NCBI GenBank assembly: GCA_031385325.1
Contig: JANNBJ010000010.1
Span: 1-35,727, forward strand
Reading direction: 5' to 3'
DNA length: 35,727 nucleotides
Source of the DNA: SYFY01 sp031385325
Lineage (GTDB): Bacteria > Pseudomonadota > Gammaproteobacteria > Pseudomonadales > Azotimanducaceae
Notes under the pieces: generated by a model
Seen by the model: the letters and a program-made list of their open reading frames with translations, nothing else
Told to the model about the DNA's origin: nothing
The model's database searches: none
Position numbers and translations under genes: made by a program
Shown: positions 8,187 through 16,740 of the stretch, one piece after another
Position numbering within the stretch: the first letter of the stretch is position 1
How the letters are laid out: every line of letters starts with the position of its first letter

Positions 8187-9352
8187 TGTTTATCGCGTTT
8201 ACCGAATCCCAACAGGCCATCGCCAACAACGTCAGCAAAGTCTGTTCGGCGTTTGACGATGCGTACTGGAGCGCCTGCGATCGGGAGGCTCGCTTCCCGG
8301 AGGAGTTTGTCGCCGCCATGGCCAAGGGCGGATGGCTTGGTATCACCATGCCGGAAGCCTATGGGGGTTCGGGACTCGGTGTCACTGAAGCGGCAATCAT
8401 GATGCACACCGTTGCGAAGAGCGGTGGCGGACAGGCTGCAGCATCCAGTGTCCACATCAACCTGTTCGGCCCTCACCCGATCGTCGTGTTCGGTACCGAT
8501 GAGCAGAAGGAACGCATGCTGCCGCCTATCATCAGCGGTCAGCACAAGGTCTGTTTTGGTGTCACCGAACCCAATGCGGGGCTCGATACCACCAGCATCG
8601 AAACCTTTGCCCAGAAAGTTCCCGGCGGTTATCGGGTCAATGGCCGGAAGATGTGGACGTCGACCGCACAGGAAGCAAAGAAGATTCTGCTCCTTGCACG
8701 AACGAAGAAAAAACAGGACGTCACCAAAAGAACTGACGGCATCACGCTCTTTTTTACCGACCTGGATCGATCCCGCATCAGTGTCGAGCGAATACCGAAA
8801 ATGGGGCGTGCTGCGGTCGACTCGAATGCAACATTCATCGACGATCTGTTCATTCCAGATGAAGATCGCATCGGCGAAGAAGGCCGTGGTTTCCACTATC
8901 TTCTGCACAGTCTCAACCCGGAACGCATACTCATTGCCGCCGAAGCGGTTGGTGTCGGCCAGGACGCCATCGACCGCGCAGCCCGTTATGCACGGGAGCG
9001 AGTGGTATTCGGTCGGCCGATCGGCCAGAACCAGGGCATTGCACATCCTCTGGCGGAATGCTGGGCAAATCTCGAAGCCGCCTATTGGTTGGCTATGCGC
9101 GCTGCATCGCTGTACGACCAGGGTCAGCCGTGTGGCGCGGAAGCCAACGCTGCGAAGTTCCTGGGTGGCAAGGCAGGCTTCAACGCCTGCACACAATCTA
9201 TGCTGACCCACGGTGGCATGGGCTATGCGAAAGAGTTTCAGGTTGAACGTTTACTGCGGGAATCGATGATCGCCCGCATCGCGCCCGTATCCGAGCAGAT
9301 GATTCTGAATTTTCTCGCCGAGAACGTGCTGGATTTGCCGAAGTCCTATTGA
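8186..9352 (+). CDS. Acyl-CoA dehydrogenase
   Basis: A 388-residue FAD enzyme of standard length that forms the alpha,beta double bond of acyl-CoA in beta-oxidation. TEPNAGLD (~127-134) is the central FAD-binding signature, RERVVFGRPIGQNQGIAHPLAE (~270-291) the C-terminal helical signature, and Glu350 in GGMGYAKEF sits where medium- and short-chain enzymes carry the catalytic base. The usual IYEGT-like stretch is replaced by ARIAPVSEQM, a variation common in degradative paralogues. The ATG overlaps the VOC stop codon by one base, implying translational coupling. Electron-transfer flavoprotein genes are not nearby. Chain length or steroid preference cannot be predicted. Confidence 0.93.
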   Translation: MFIAFTESQQAIANNVSKVCSAFDDAYWSACDREARFPEEFVAAMAKGGWLGITMPEAYGGSGLGVTEAAIMMHTVAKSGGGQAAASSVHINLFGPHPIVVFGTDEQKERMLPPIISGQHKVCFGVTEPNAGLDTTSIETFAQKVPGGYRVNGRKMWTSTAQEAKKILLLARTKKKQDVTKRTDGITLFFTDLDRSRISVERIPKMGRAAVDSNATFIDDLFIPDEDRIGEEGRGFHYLLHSLNPERILIAAEAVGVGQDAIDRAARYARERVVFGRPIGQNQGIAHPLAECWANLEAAYWLAMRAASLYDQGQPCGAEANAAKFLGGKAGFNACTQSMLTHGGMGYAKEFQVERLLRESMIARIAPVSEQMILNFLAENVLDLPKSY

Positions 9353-9423
9353 GTTCGTAGTCGGCAGACCTCGCCTGACTTCGCCAAGACAGACCGATTC
9401 CACGCGGCTCGATCCAGCAAAAT

Positions 9424-10734
9424 TCAGGTCAGACGCACAGGCATCGATTGAATCGCCCTGAACAGCGCCGAGCTTGCGCGCACGGGATAACCAACTACTT
9501 CGATCGACTCGAATCGCTTGAGAATCTCTTCCCACAAAACCCGCACCTGCATTTCCGCGAGGCGATTGCCCAGACAGCGGTGTATGCCAAAGCCGAAGCT
9601 CAGGTGATGGCGAGGGTCGCGGCGATCGATGATGAAACGATTCGGCTCATCGATCACCCGCTCATCACGATTACCGGACAGATACCACATCACCACCTTG
9701 TCGCCACGCTTGAACTCATGTCCCCGGAAATGGGTGTCATGCAGAACGGTGCGCCGCATGTGAATCAGTGGTGTCTGCCAGCGGATGATCTCGGGCACCA
9801 TCGAATGCACGAGTGCGGGCTTGTTTCGCAGCTTCACGAATTCATCAGGAAATTCATTGAGCGCGAGCACACCACCGCTGATGGAGTTGCGTGTTGTGTC
9901 GTTGCCACCAACCAGCAGCAGAATGACGTTTCCCAACAATTCCCGCTGATCCATGTCCTTTGTTGAAGGCGCATGTGCCAGCATCGACAGCAGATCAAAT
10001 CCGGGTGGTGAGACCTTTTTCCGTTCCCACATGCTGGCGAAATAGTCACCGCATTCCGCCAGGGCCTCCCAGAACAAGGCTGCGTCAGTGACAAAGTCAG
10101 GATCATCGGCGTTGCTGACGATGTTCGACCAGCGAATCAGGATTGCGCGATCTTCCTGAGGCACATCAAACAGCGTGGCGAGCATCCGGCTGGTGAGTTC
10201 CACCGAGACGTTTGGAACCCAGTCAAAGACTTCGCCACGGGGCAGCGCATCAAGGATCTCGCCGGCACGGGATCGAATCATGACTTCAAGTTCAGACAGG
10301 CTGCGCTGCGTAAACATCGGTGCCACGGTCATCCGCTGGGCATCATGCTTGGGCGCATCCATCTGGATGAACATGGGCATTTCCTGCATCGCCGTCGGCC
10401 GTCCATGGATGGTGATACCACCCATGGAATAGTCCGACGAAAACGTCGTGTTGGCCTTTTCGATGGCCATGATGTCGTCGAAGCGGGTGATCGACCAATA
10501 CGCGCCGTACTGACTGTCGGGTGTGTAGTGAATGGGGGCTTCGTCACGCAGTCGCTTGAAGTATGCCGGCCACAATTCGTTGCGGAAAATTTCCGGATTG
10601 GCGACGTTCAGCGTTTCGATCGGCACGGAGTAAGGGTCGAAGCCTGCATCCACCGCTATGCGCTGCCTGATGCGACCTGACTTGCCAGCAACGGCTTGAG
10701 CGCGTTGTCTGAGATGATCGTAATTGCTGCCCAC
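9424..10734 (-). CDS. CYP153-like cytochrome P450
   Basis: A soluble class I-type P450. The heme motif FGFGIHRCLG puts the proximal Cys at ~387; the I-helix GGNDTT (~276-281) and the ExxR motif EIIR (~315-318) are intact. Long stretches (MDAPKHDAQR, GGNDTTRNSISGG, EIIRWQTPLIHMRRT, KVVMWYLSGNRDE, HLSFGFGIHRC) match CYP153 alkane and fatty-acid terminal hydroxylases as I know them. The frame is open to a TTG at 10767, but AGGGAG lies 6 bases before the GTG at 10734, so that start (436 residues) is chosen. It is divergent from the CoA-transferase across about 250 bases that include a perfect 10-bp palindrome (GTCAGCTGAC, 10781-10790). No ferredoxin or ferredoxin reductase is adjacent. Confidence 0.88.
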   Translation of the reverse strand: MGSNYDHLRQRAQAVAGKSGRIRQRIAVDAGFDPYSVPIETLNVANPEIFRNELWPAYFKRLRDEAPIHYTPDSQYGAYWSITRFDDIMAIEKANTTFSSDYSMGGITIHGRPTAMQEMPMFIQMDAPKHDAQRMTVAPMFTQRSLSELEVMIRSRAGEILDALPRGEVFDWVPNVSVELTSRMLATLFDVPQEDRAILIRWSNIVSNADDPDFVTDAALFWEALAECGDYFASMWERKKVSPPGFDLLSMLAHAPSTKDMDQRELLGNVILLLVGGNDTTRNSISGGVLALNEFPDEFVKLRNKPALVHSMVPEIIRWQTPLIHMRRTVLHDTHFRGHEFKRGDKVVMWYLSGNRDERVIDEPNRFIIDRRDPRHHLSFGFGIHRCLGNRLAEMQVRVLWEEILKRFESIEVVGYPVRASSALFRAIQSMPVRLT

Positions 10735-10747
10735 AGTGTGCTCCCTT

Positions 10748-10777
10748 GACAAGATCGGCTGGGACAAGATCGGCTGG
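10748..10777. repeat. Perfect 15-bp tandem duplication upstream of the P450 gene
   Basis: GACAAGATCGGCTGG occurs twice head-to-tail (10748-10762, 10763-10777), just upstream of the P450 ribosome site. The second copy supplies the in-frame TTG at 10767, so the apparently longer frame is partly a product of the duplication. Confidence 0.85.
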
Positions 10778-10985
10778 GTTGTCAGCTGACCCGCTCGTAC
10801 GTTTTGTCCCCGATGCGCAGGTCACTATAAGGATTGATGGCTTCCGACAAAAGCCTGCCGTTGGCCGACGCCAGGCGTCTGCGCAGATGTGCCAGCCAGA
10901 TGAAAGATCATCCGCACCATCACTCCCGTTCTGGCTCCTTCTATAGAATACTCTCGACTTCAGTAATTTGATCCGGAGTGTATTC

Positions 10986-12203
10986 ATGGCAGCACCCCTC
11001 GATGGCATCAAGGTAATCGAGATCGACAGCTGGATGGCCTCGCCGAGCGCCGGCGCACTACTGGCAGATCTGGGTGCCGAAGTCATCAAGATCGAACCAC
11101 CGGGCGGCGATCCAATGCGTGGCAACAGTCGACCGGCCAAGGTCGAAACGGCATTCAAGAACTATGACCTTCAATTCGATGTCGACAATCGGGGCAAAAA
11201 ATCCATTCTGGTTGATCTTGATTCGTCCGCCGGCATCGACGTCGTGCATCACCTTGTCAAAGGCGCCCAGATATTCATGTGTAACCTGCTGATCCAGCGG
11301 CAAACCAAATTCCGACTGGATCCGAAATCCCTGTTTGCTACCAACCCGAAGCTGGTCCACGCCACGCTCACCGGCTACGGGACTACCGGGCCTGATGCAT
11401 GGCGGCCTGGGTATGACGTGACTGCCTTTTTTGGCCGCAGCGGTCTGTACGATGCCATGCGTGAAGGTGAACAAGGGACGGTGCCCATGGCACGTCCTGC
11501 GCAGGGCGATCACACCACGGGGCTTGCCATGCTGGCATCCATACTCGCTGCGCTCAGGTTGATGGAGCGAAGTGGTGAAGGTCAGGTTGTCGAGACCTCT
11601 CTGTATGAGACTGCTGTCTGGACCCAGGCCTCTGACTACGGCATTACTGCCGTCGATCGGGCCCCCGTTCGCCGCCGAGCGCGCCACGATCTGCTCTCGA
11701 TCACGGGCAATCGTTTCCCGTGCGGAGATGGCAAGTGGGTGGTCTTCAACATGATGGACGCGGGTGCGTTTGAAAGGCTGTGTCGAACCATTGGTCGAGA
11801 AGAGTGGTTACAGGACGAGCGTTTTCAGGATGGCAAGGGCCGCTACCAGAACATGCGGGTGCTGGTAGAAGGTGTGGACGCGAGCCTGGCACAAAAAACC
11901 AGGGATGAATGGGGCGTCATTTTCGACAAGGCAGGACTGATCTGGGGACCGGTGCTGACGCTGGATGAGGTATCTCGCGATCCACACGCTCACGCCATTG
12001 GCATGTTTCCTGAGATCGAACATCCAGAGCATGGCCGATATCGCACCGTGAATGCGCCATTCAGATTTTCAACTGCGGACGTGCGACCACGCGGACCGTC
12101 GCCGACGGCAGGCCAGAACTCAACGGAGATTCTTGCCGACGCTGGGATGAGTCAACAGAAGATTAGCGACCTGCTCGCGAGTGGAGCAGTTCGATCGAAA
12201 TAA
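10986..12203 (+). CDS. Family III CoA-transferase (CaiB/BaiF)
   Basis: From ATG 10986, with GGAG 7 bases upstream, the product has 405 residues, normal for the family. It opens with LDGIKVIEIDSWMASPSAG and ADLGAEVIKIEPPGGDPMR, the N-terminal CoA-transferase III signature. The catalytic aspartate that forms the acyl anhydride is Asp175 in PAQGDHTTG. These enzymes move CoA between carboxylic acids without ATP; carnitine, bile-acid and oxalate enzymes belong here. Divergence from the P450 suggests it could activate an acid made by the hydroxylase, which is inference. A TTG at 10968 is a possible but poorer start. A TATAGAAT element at 10942-10949 may be a -10 box. Confidence 0.92.
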   Translation: MAAPLDGIKVIEIDSWMASPSAGALLADLGAEVIKIEPPGGDPMRGNSRPAKVETAFKNYDLQFDVDNRGKKSILVDLDSSAGIDVVHHLVKGAQIFMCNLLIQRQTKFRLDPKSLFATNPKLVHATLTGYGTTGPDAWRPGYDVTAFFGRSGLYDAMREGEQGTVPMARPAQGDHTTGLAMLASILAALRLMERSGEGQVVETSLYETAVWTQASDYGITAVDRAPVRRRARHDLLSITGNRFPCGDGKWVVFNMMDAGAFERLCRTIGREEWLQDERFQDGKGRYQNMRVLVEGVDASLAQKTRDEWGVIFDKAGLIWGPVLTLDEVSRDPHAHAIGMFPEIEHPEHGRYRTVNAPFRFSTADVRPRGPSPTAGQNSTEILADAGMSQQKISDLLASGAVRSK

Positions 12204-12217
12204 TTCGGCAAAACAAA

Positions 12218-12242
12218 CGATCAGCGGTTTAACCGCTGATCG
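12218..12242 (-). terminator. Rho-independent terminator of the RRM gene
   Basis: CGATCAGCGG and CCGCTGATCG form a perfect 10-bp stem around a TTTAA loop. Read on the minus strand, the hairpin is followed by TTTGTTTT, as expected for an intrinsic terminator about 95 bases after the RRM stop. The plus strand has no T-run after it, though the hairpin could also stop transcripts of the convergent CoA-transferase. Confidence 0.75.
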
Positions 12243-12336
12243 CTTACAGGCTTGCGAATGTAGCCTGGTGGACTACCGGTCAGGATCTAAAACAGCGTTT
12301 CCACATGCTTGGATCCTAACTGACGTCATCAGTCGT

Positions 12337-12753
12337 TTACCAACGACCGCCGCCACCACCACTGCTGCCGCCACCGCCACTGCGATTGCCGCCGCCACCA
12401 CCGTAGCCACCACCGCCGCCACCACTGCGACCGCCGCCGCCACCACCACCAAAGCCACCACCACCACCGCTGCGACCACCACCACCGCCGCCGCCAGCGC
12501 GATCTTCGCGGGGCTTGGCTTCATTGACCTGCAGCTTGCGGCCTTCGTTGTCGCGGCCATTCAGGCCAGCAATTGCGGCTGCTGCTTCAGATTCGCTCGA
12601 CATTTCGACGAAGCCAAAGCCCTTGCTACGGCCGCTCTCGCGATCTTCGATCACCTGCGCACTGACAACAGTGCCGAACTCAGCGAAGAGTCCATCAAGA
12701 TCCGCAGACCGAACGCTATAGGCCAGGTTGCCGCAATACAGTTTCTTACCCAT
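12337..12753 (-). CDS. Glycine-rich RNA-recognition-motif protein
   Basis: A 138-residue protein with one RRM. LYCGNL (5-10) is RNP2 and KGFGFVEM (44-51) is RNP1, with the aromatic residues that stack on RNA. From ~88 the tail is glycine-rich with repeated RSGGGGG and a final GGGRW, as in bacterial Rbp proteins and plant glycine-rich RNA-binding proteins. It should act as a cytoplasmic RNA-binding protein or RNA chaperone, often cold-induced in relatives. The gene is monocistronic: a strong terminator follows and a long leader region precedes it. The repetitive glycine codons create long open frames on the opposite strand that are not genes. Confidence 0.93.
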   Translation of the reverse strand: MGKKLYCGNLAYSVRSADLDGLFAEFGTVVSAQVIEDRESGRSKGFGFVEMSSESEAAAAIAGLNGRDNEGRKLQVNEAKPREDRAGGGGGGGRSGGGGGFGGGGGGGRSGGGGGGYGGGGGNRSGGGGSSGGGGGRW

Positions 12754-13225
12754 TCAATTCACTCACATACCGTCCCGAAATAGAGGTTTCGTATCCGCGC
12801 CGTACCGGGACATGAGTCACGTCGCGGATCCGTTTCGACCAAGCACCAAAGGCACGGGGTCAGAAATCAGAATCTGTCTTGATGAGATCTGGGAAAAAAA
12901 CCGGACATCGGCAACGAGCGTCAGACAACATGCGTCAAGCGTGGGGCGAGACAGGATCAAACAGGACGTACGCGAGCGGGTGAACGATTCAAACAGGTTC
13001 TCAACAGTTAACGGGAGGCATTGTGGCCTCAGTGTTGTGATCTGGCCAGCTTTTTTTTCTTGAAACTGCACTACAGACCTTGACCTGACGCTCATTTCAC
13101 GCCCCGTCAGCGAGCGAGCCAGGTATCAGGGTCTTTGTTGGCGCCCGTTCGCACAATTCCGGTCGGCTACCCTGTCCAGCCCTTGTGAGCGAAAACCCTG
13201 ATCTCCGCGCTGCCCCGGCAACGAT
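12754..13225. other. Gene-free stretch between the RRM and beta-propeller genes
   Basis: No convincing gene is seen. A 92-codon minus-strand frame at 12817-13095 has no recognisable features. The part next to the RRM start may hold its promoter and a leader. On the plus strand a run of eight T at 13051-13058 follows a weak TGGCC/GGCCA stem (about 13024-13048), the shape of an intrinsic terminator, but no gene ends there; a small RNA is possible but not shown. Confidence 0.4.
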
Positions 13226-14251
13226 CTATCGACTCCTGGTCCACCGCCGATGCGATGGCCCCAAACGCCCACGCTTCTCCCCGGCGTGCTCGGGGTAGAC
13301 CGATGCGGTATACAGATCACCGTGTGCATCCATTGCCATCTGATGAATATAGATTGCGATGCTCTCCACTCGATCCACTTCCTTGCCAGTCTGTGCATCC
13401 AGAATCGCGAGGTTGCTCATCTTGTCGCTGGCGTACACGTGATCACCATAAACCGCGATGCTCAGCGGCGCGATGTGGGTCCACTCATCGATGTAGTTCC
13501 CCTCGGGATCGAGCCGCTGGATGCGGCTCTTGCAACCTTGTACCGGTTTGTTTCGGTGTTCGGCAATCTGGCCAGGAACCGTCATGTACGCGTGAAAATT
13601 GCCACCACACAAATCCGCAACCAGTAGTCTGCCTTGCGCGTCTTCCGCGAGCGCATGCGGCGTGTTGAACTCGGCAGGACCCCTGCCCCAGGTCCCTACC
13701 GACTTGATGTATTCACCGGTCGGCGAGAAAAACACCAGGCGCGAATTCCAGTAACCGTCAGCGACGACGATGTTGCCGTTGCGTTGTTGCACCACGGCCG
13801 TTGGACCGTTGAAGTGACCGGGACCATCGCCCCATTTGCCGAACTCACCCAGCGTCAACACCAAGGTGCCATCCGGGTGGAACTTCTTGACACAATGACC
13901 ATCACGATCTGTGGTCCAGAACATGCCATCTTTTTCGATGTAGATCGTATGGGCGCCCAGCGCAAAGCCGCGATCGTCAGAGTGTCCCCACTTGCCCAGA
14001 TAGTCCCCATCGCGGGTAAACATCGCAACCGAACTCTTGCCCATCTTCTCTTTCATGGCCAGCGGATGGGCAGCCCAGTGTTCGAGGTCACGTGTGAACA
14101 GGTAGATGACTCCCTCCTTGTCCACCGCCACACCCGAGCCCATCTCGAACTGCATATCGTCGGGATAACGCGGCCAGTCTTCAACGCGGCGATAGCCGCT
14201 GCGCGGATCCTTTGATTCAGTTGCATTCGTCACGTCGTGGGATTCACACAT
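13226..14251 (-). CDS. NHL-type six-bladed beta-propeller protein
   Basis: The 341-residue protein carries repeated NHL-like blades: GSGVAVDKEGVIYLFTR, GAHTIYIEKDGMFWTTDRDGHCVKKFHPDG, GPTAVVQQRNGNIVVADGYWNSRLVFFSPTGEY and TPHALAEDAQGRLLVADLCGG. It resembles proteins often annotated as peptidyl-alpha-hydroxyglycine lyase-like, but the propeller alone does not define a reaction. No signal peptide is seen. The C-terminus EHAGEKRGRLGPSHRRWTR is usual for this group. A TTG at 14257 extends the frame, but GGGAG 8 bases before the ATG at 14251 decides the start. It follows the amidase by 50 bases on the same strand and is probably cotranscribed. Catalytic or binding function unresolved. Confidence 0.8.
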   Translation of the reverse strand: MCESHDVTNATESKDPRSGYRRVEDWPRYPDDMQFEMGSGVAVDKEGVIYLFTRDLEHWAAHPLAMKEKMGKSSVAMFTRDGDYLGKWGHSDDRGFALGAHTIYIEKDGMFWTTDRDGHCVKKFHPDGTLVLTLGEFGKWGDGPGHFNGPTAVVQQRNGNIVVADGYWNSRLVFFSPTGEYIKSVGTWGRGPAEFNTPHALAEDAQGRLLVADLCGGNFHAYMTVPGQIAEHRNKPVQGCKSRIQRLDPEGNYIDEWTHIAPLSIAVYGDHVYASDKMSNLAILDAQTGKEVDRVESIAIYIHQMAMDAHGDLYTASVYPEHAGEKRGRLGPSHRRWTRSR

Positions 14252-14301
14252 CACCAAGTCTCCCGAAATGAAAAAACCAGAGGCCGAATTTTTATGCAGT
14301 A

Positions 14302-15720
14302 TTACGCAGCGATCCGCGCCTGCGCGATACCCTCGCGTTCCAGTTGCCTCGCTACCTGCAACAACAATCCTTCGCTGCCATGCGGGCCGACAAACTGCAT
14401 GCCGATCGGCAGCCCTCCTTCTGACATGGCCACGGGTACGGAAATCGCCGGATGGCCCGTATCGTTAAACAAGGCCGTGAAAGCAATCATGCGATACAGG
14501 ATGTCGAGATAACCCTCGCTCTCCGAGCTCATCATGTCCATCGCGCCGAGTCTGGGCGGAAGCATCGCCATGGTAGGTGTCAGGAGCAGATCGCAATCGG
14601 CAAAAAAGCGACCAGCCGTCAAACCCAGCTGTTGCACCGAGTGCAACGCCATGGCGTAGTCCGCTCCACTGATGCTCCGAGCTGCCTGATAGTTCTGCCA
14701 GGTAACGCGCTCGACATCATCTTCACGCAGCGCTCGACCAAGGGCTGCCGCTCGTCGGTTGAGCGTGGCTGCAACGTGAGAGATGGCCAGCACTCCGTGC
14801 GCTCCTTTGTGCATCGCCGAATCTATCTTGAGCGCTGATTGTCTGACCTCGTGACCCAACGATCGACAACGATCCGCGAACTCTTGAAGTGCAGTGTCGA
14901 TTTCCGGTAACACCTTTGCACCCGTAAAGGAGGTCGACGATACAGCGATGACGAGCTTTCGCACTGGGCGCTCAATCTCGAGCTGATAAGAACGCGAAGC
15001 TGGGGGCGCCGCATAGGGCGAACCGGTTTCCGGCCCGTGCGTGAGATCGAGGACCAGCGCACTGTCGCGAACGCTACGCGAGATGACATGTGTGGTAGAC
15101 AAACCGCCCCAACCTTCTAACTCGTCGGGCCCGAGCGGAGTTCGACCTCGGGTCGGCTTGAGCCCGAACAGACCACAGCAACTGGCCGGAATTCGAATGC
15201 TGCCACCGCCATCCGAGGCATGGGCTACCGGAACGATGCCACTGGCAACCGCGGCACCTGCACCACCACTGGAGCCGCCGGTACTGTACTCAGGCCGGTG
15301 GGGATTCCGGGTTGGTCCGTGCAGTCTTGGTTCCGTTGTGGTGGCCAGACCTAACTCGGGGGTGTTGGTCTTGCCGCAGATGACGAGACCTGCCGCCAGA
15401 TAGCGCTGGGTCAACGTCGAGTCATGATCTGCCATGTAATCGGCAAAGGCGCGTGACCCGCTGCTGGTAACCGTACCCGCATAGTGCTGCCCAAGGTCCT
15501 TCAACATGAAAGGCACACCCGCCAGAGGTCCACTACCCAGACCACCCGCAATCTGGGCACTGGCACGGTCAAACAGATCAAGCACCACGGCGTTCTGATC
15601 CTTGCACGCGACCATGCGGTCCAGCGCCGCCGCCAGCACCTCGCTCGCAGTCACCTCACCTTCGCGAATCAGATCGGCAATACCTACCGCGTCATGACGA
15701 ACATATTCATCCGCTCGCAT
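14302..15720 (-). CDS. Amidase-signature hydrolase
   Basis: From the ATG at 15720, preceded by GGGGGAG, the product has 472 residues, typical for the amidase family. The Ser-cisSer-Lys triad is present: Lys74 in FMLKDL, Ser150 in STGGSSGGAG and nucleophile Ser174 in DGGGSIRIPAS. Such enzymes hydrolyse amides cytoplasmically; substrate is not predictable and GatA is unlikely without gatB/gatC. The frame is open to 15852 but that part overlaps the divergent SDR start and is unlike the family. It leads a two-gene unit with the beta-propeller protein, whose partner role is unknown. Confidence 0.92.
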   Translation of the reverse strand: MRADEYVRHDAVGIADLIREGEVTASEVLAAALDRMVACKDQNAVVLDLFDRASAQIAGGLGSGPLAGVPFMLKDLGQHYAGTVTSSGSRAFADYMADHDSTLTQRYLAAGLVICGKTNTPELGLATTTEPRLHGPTRNPHRPEYSTGGSSGGAGAAVASGIVPVAHASDGGGSIRIPASCCGLFGLKPTRGRTPLGPDELEGWGGLSTTHVISRSVRDSALVLDLTHGPETGSPYAAPPASRSYQLEIERPVRKLVIAVSSTSFTGAKVLPEIDTALQEFADRCRSLGHEVRQSALKIDSAMHKGAHGVLAISHVAATLNRRAAALGRALREDDVERVTWQNYQAARSISGADYAMALHSVQQLGLTAGRFFADCDLLLTPTMAMLPPRLGAMDMMSSESEGYLDILYRMIAFTALFNDTGHPAISVPVAMSEGGLPIGMQFVGPHGSEGLLLQVARQLEREGIAQARIAA

Positions 15721-15843
15721 CGCCCTGACTCCCCCGGTTTCACAGTCGATCATGAGTTTAACCACGAACCAACGCCCCGGCGCATCGCATTCAAAAGCAA
15801 AACGCTGAATAATCCCTCTTATCGAACCAGGGGAGAGGCAGGC

Positions 15844-16725
15844 ATGGGCCATCTTGACGGAAAGCGAATCGTCATCACCGGATCAACGCGCGGACTCGGT
15901 CGCGCTTTCGCAGAGCAGACGGCTGCCGCCGGTGCGAGTGTCGTCATCAACGGCACCAACCAGGCATTGCTGGATGAGGTGGCGAAGGGCATCAAGGCCC
16001 GCGGTGGCAACGTCGCGGCTGTAGCCGGCTCCATCGCGGAAGAAGCAACCGCCGAGGCTCTCGTAAAAACCTGCGTGGATCAATTTGGCGGCATCGACCT
16101 CCTGGTGCATAACGCGGGAATCGTCAGGGACAAGACCCTGCTGAAAATGACGGCCGAAGACTTCGACGACGTGATCGCGGTTCACCTGCGCGGCGCGTTT
16201 TTCTGCCTCAAACATGCAGGCCTGGCGATGAAAGAAGCCGGCGGTGGCCACATTGTGCTGGTCATTTCTGCCTCTGGCCTGGCAGGCGGATTCGGCCAGG
16301 GCAACTATGCGGCGGCCAAGGAAGGCATGATGGGGCTGCTTCGCACGGCATTGCTGGAACTGTCGAGATTCAATATTCGCTGCAATGCGTTGTGGCCCAT
16401 TGCTGAAACCGACATGACACAAGTGGTGTTTGAACGCGCCGCTGCTGCTGCCAGGACGGCAGGTACCGAAGCACCCCGACCGTCAGAGATGGGTTTCGGC
16501 AGCCCGATGGAAGTCGCGCAGGGATTGATCTGGCTGGCCAGTGACAAGGCCGCGCACATCCAGGGTCAGTGTTTGACCTTCAACGGGCGAAAAACTGCCC
16601 TGTGGTCACATCCGAAAGAAGTTGGGGTCACCTTTCGCGATGAGCCCTGGAGCGTCGAGGAACTTGAAGAACACTACAGCAACGCAGATCAGCAGCCGGT
16701 CTATCGTCCAAGAATGGTGCCTTGA
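15844..16725 (+). CDS. Short-chain dehydrogenase/reductase
   Basis: From ATG 15844, with GGGGAG 8 bases upstream, a 293-residue classical SDR. TGSTRGLG (12-19) binds the nucleotide, HNAG (~89-92) stabilises the central sheet, and Ser142, Tyr155 and Lys159 (NYAAAK) form the catalytic set. An extra C-terminal segment after residue ~250 (WSHPKEVGVTFRDEPWSVEELEEHYSN) resembles SDRs related to the multifunctional peroxisomal 17-beta-HSD4 dehydrogenase domain, which act on hydroxyacyl-CoA or steroid substrates. It is divergent from the amidase. A much longer frame starts at 15484 but overlaps the amidase and is rejected. Confidence 0.92.
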   Translation: MGHLDGKRIVITGSTRGLGRAFAEQTAAAGASVVINGTNQALLDEVAKGIKARGGNVAAVAGSIAEEATAEALVKTCVDQFGGIDLLVHNAGIVRDKTLLKMTAEDFDDVIAVHLRGAFFCLKHAGLAMKEAGGGHIVLVISASGLAGGFGQGNYAAAKEGMMGLLRTALLELSRFNIRCNALWPIAETDMTQVVFERAAAAARTAGTEAPRPSEMGFGSPMEVAQGLIWLASDKAAHIQGQCLTFNGRKTALWSHPKEVGVTFRDEPWSVEELEEHYSNADQQPVYRPRMVP

Positions 16726-16740
16726 ACCCGGCTGCCGGGT
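16726..16740. terminator. Short hairpin between two convergent stop codons
   Basis: ACCCGG, CTG, CCGGGT forms a 6-bp GC stem filling the gap between the SDR stop and the FHA-gene stop. It lacks a U-tract in either direction, so it may act only as a weak or bidirectional terminator. Confidence 0.35.

Noticed and set aside
7934..9211. 425-codon minus-strand frame opposite the VOC and acyl-CoA dehydrogenase genes
   Set aside because: Antisense shadow of two clear genes; no recognisable features.
12181..12783. Thr/Ala-rich plus-strand frame of 200 codons
   Set aside because: It is the reverse reading of the glycine-rich tail of the RRM gene and also runs through its terminator.
12817..13095. 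92-codon minus-strand frame in the gap upstream of the RRM gene
   Set aside because: No good ribosome site, no recognisable motif and atypical composition.
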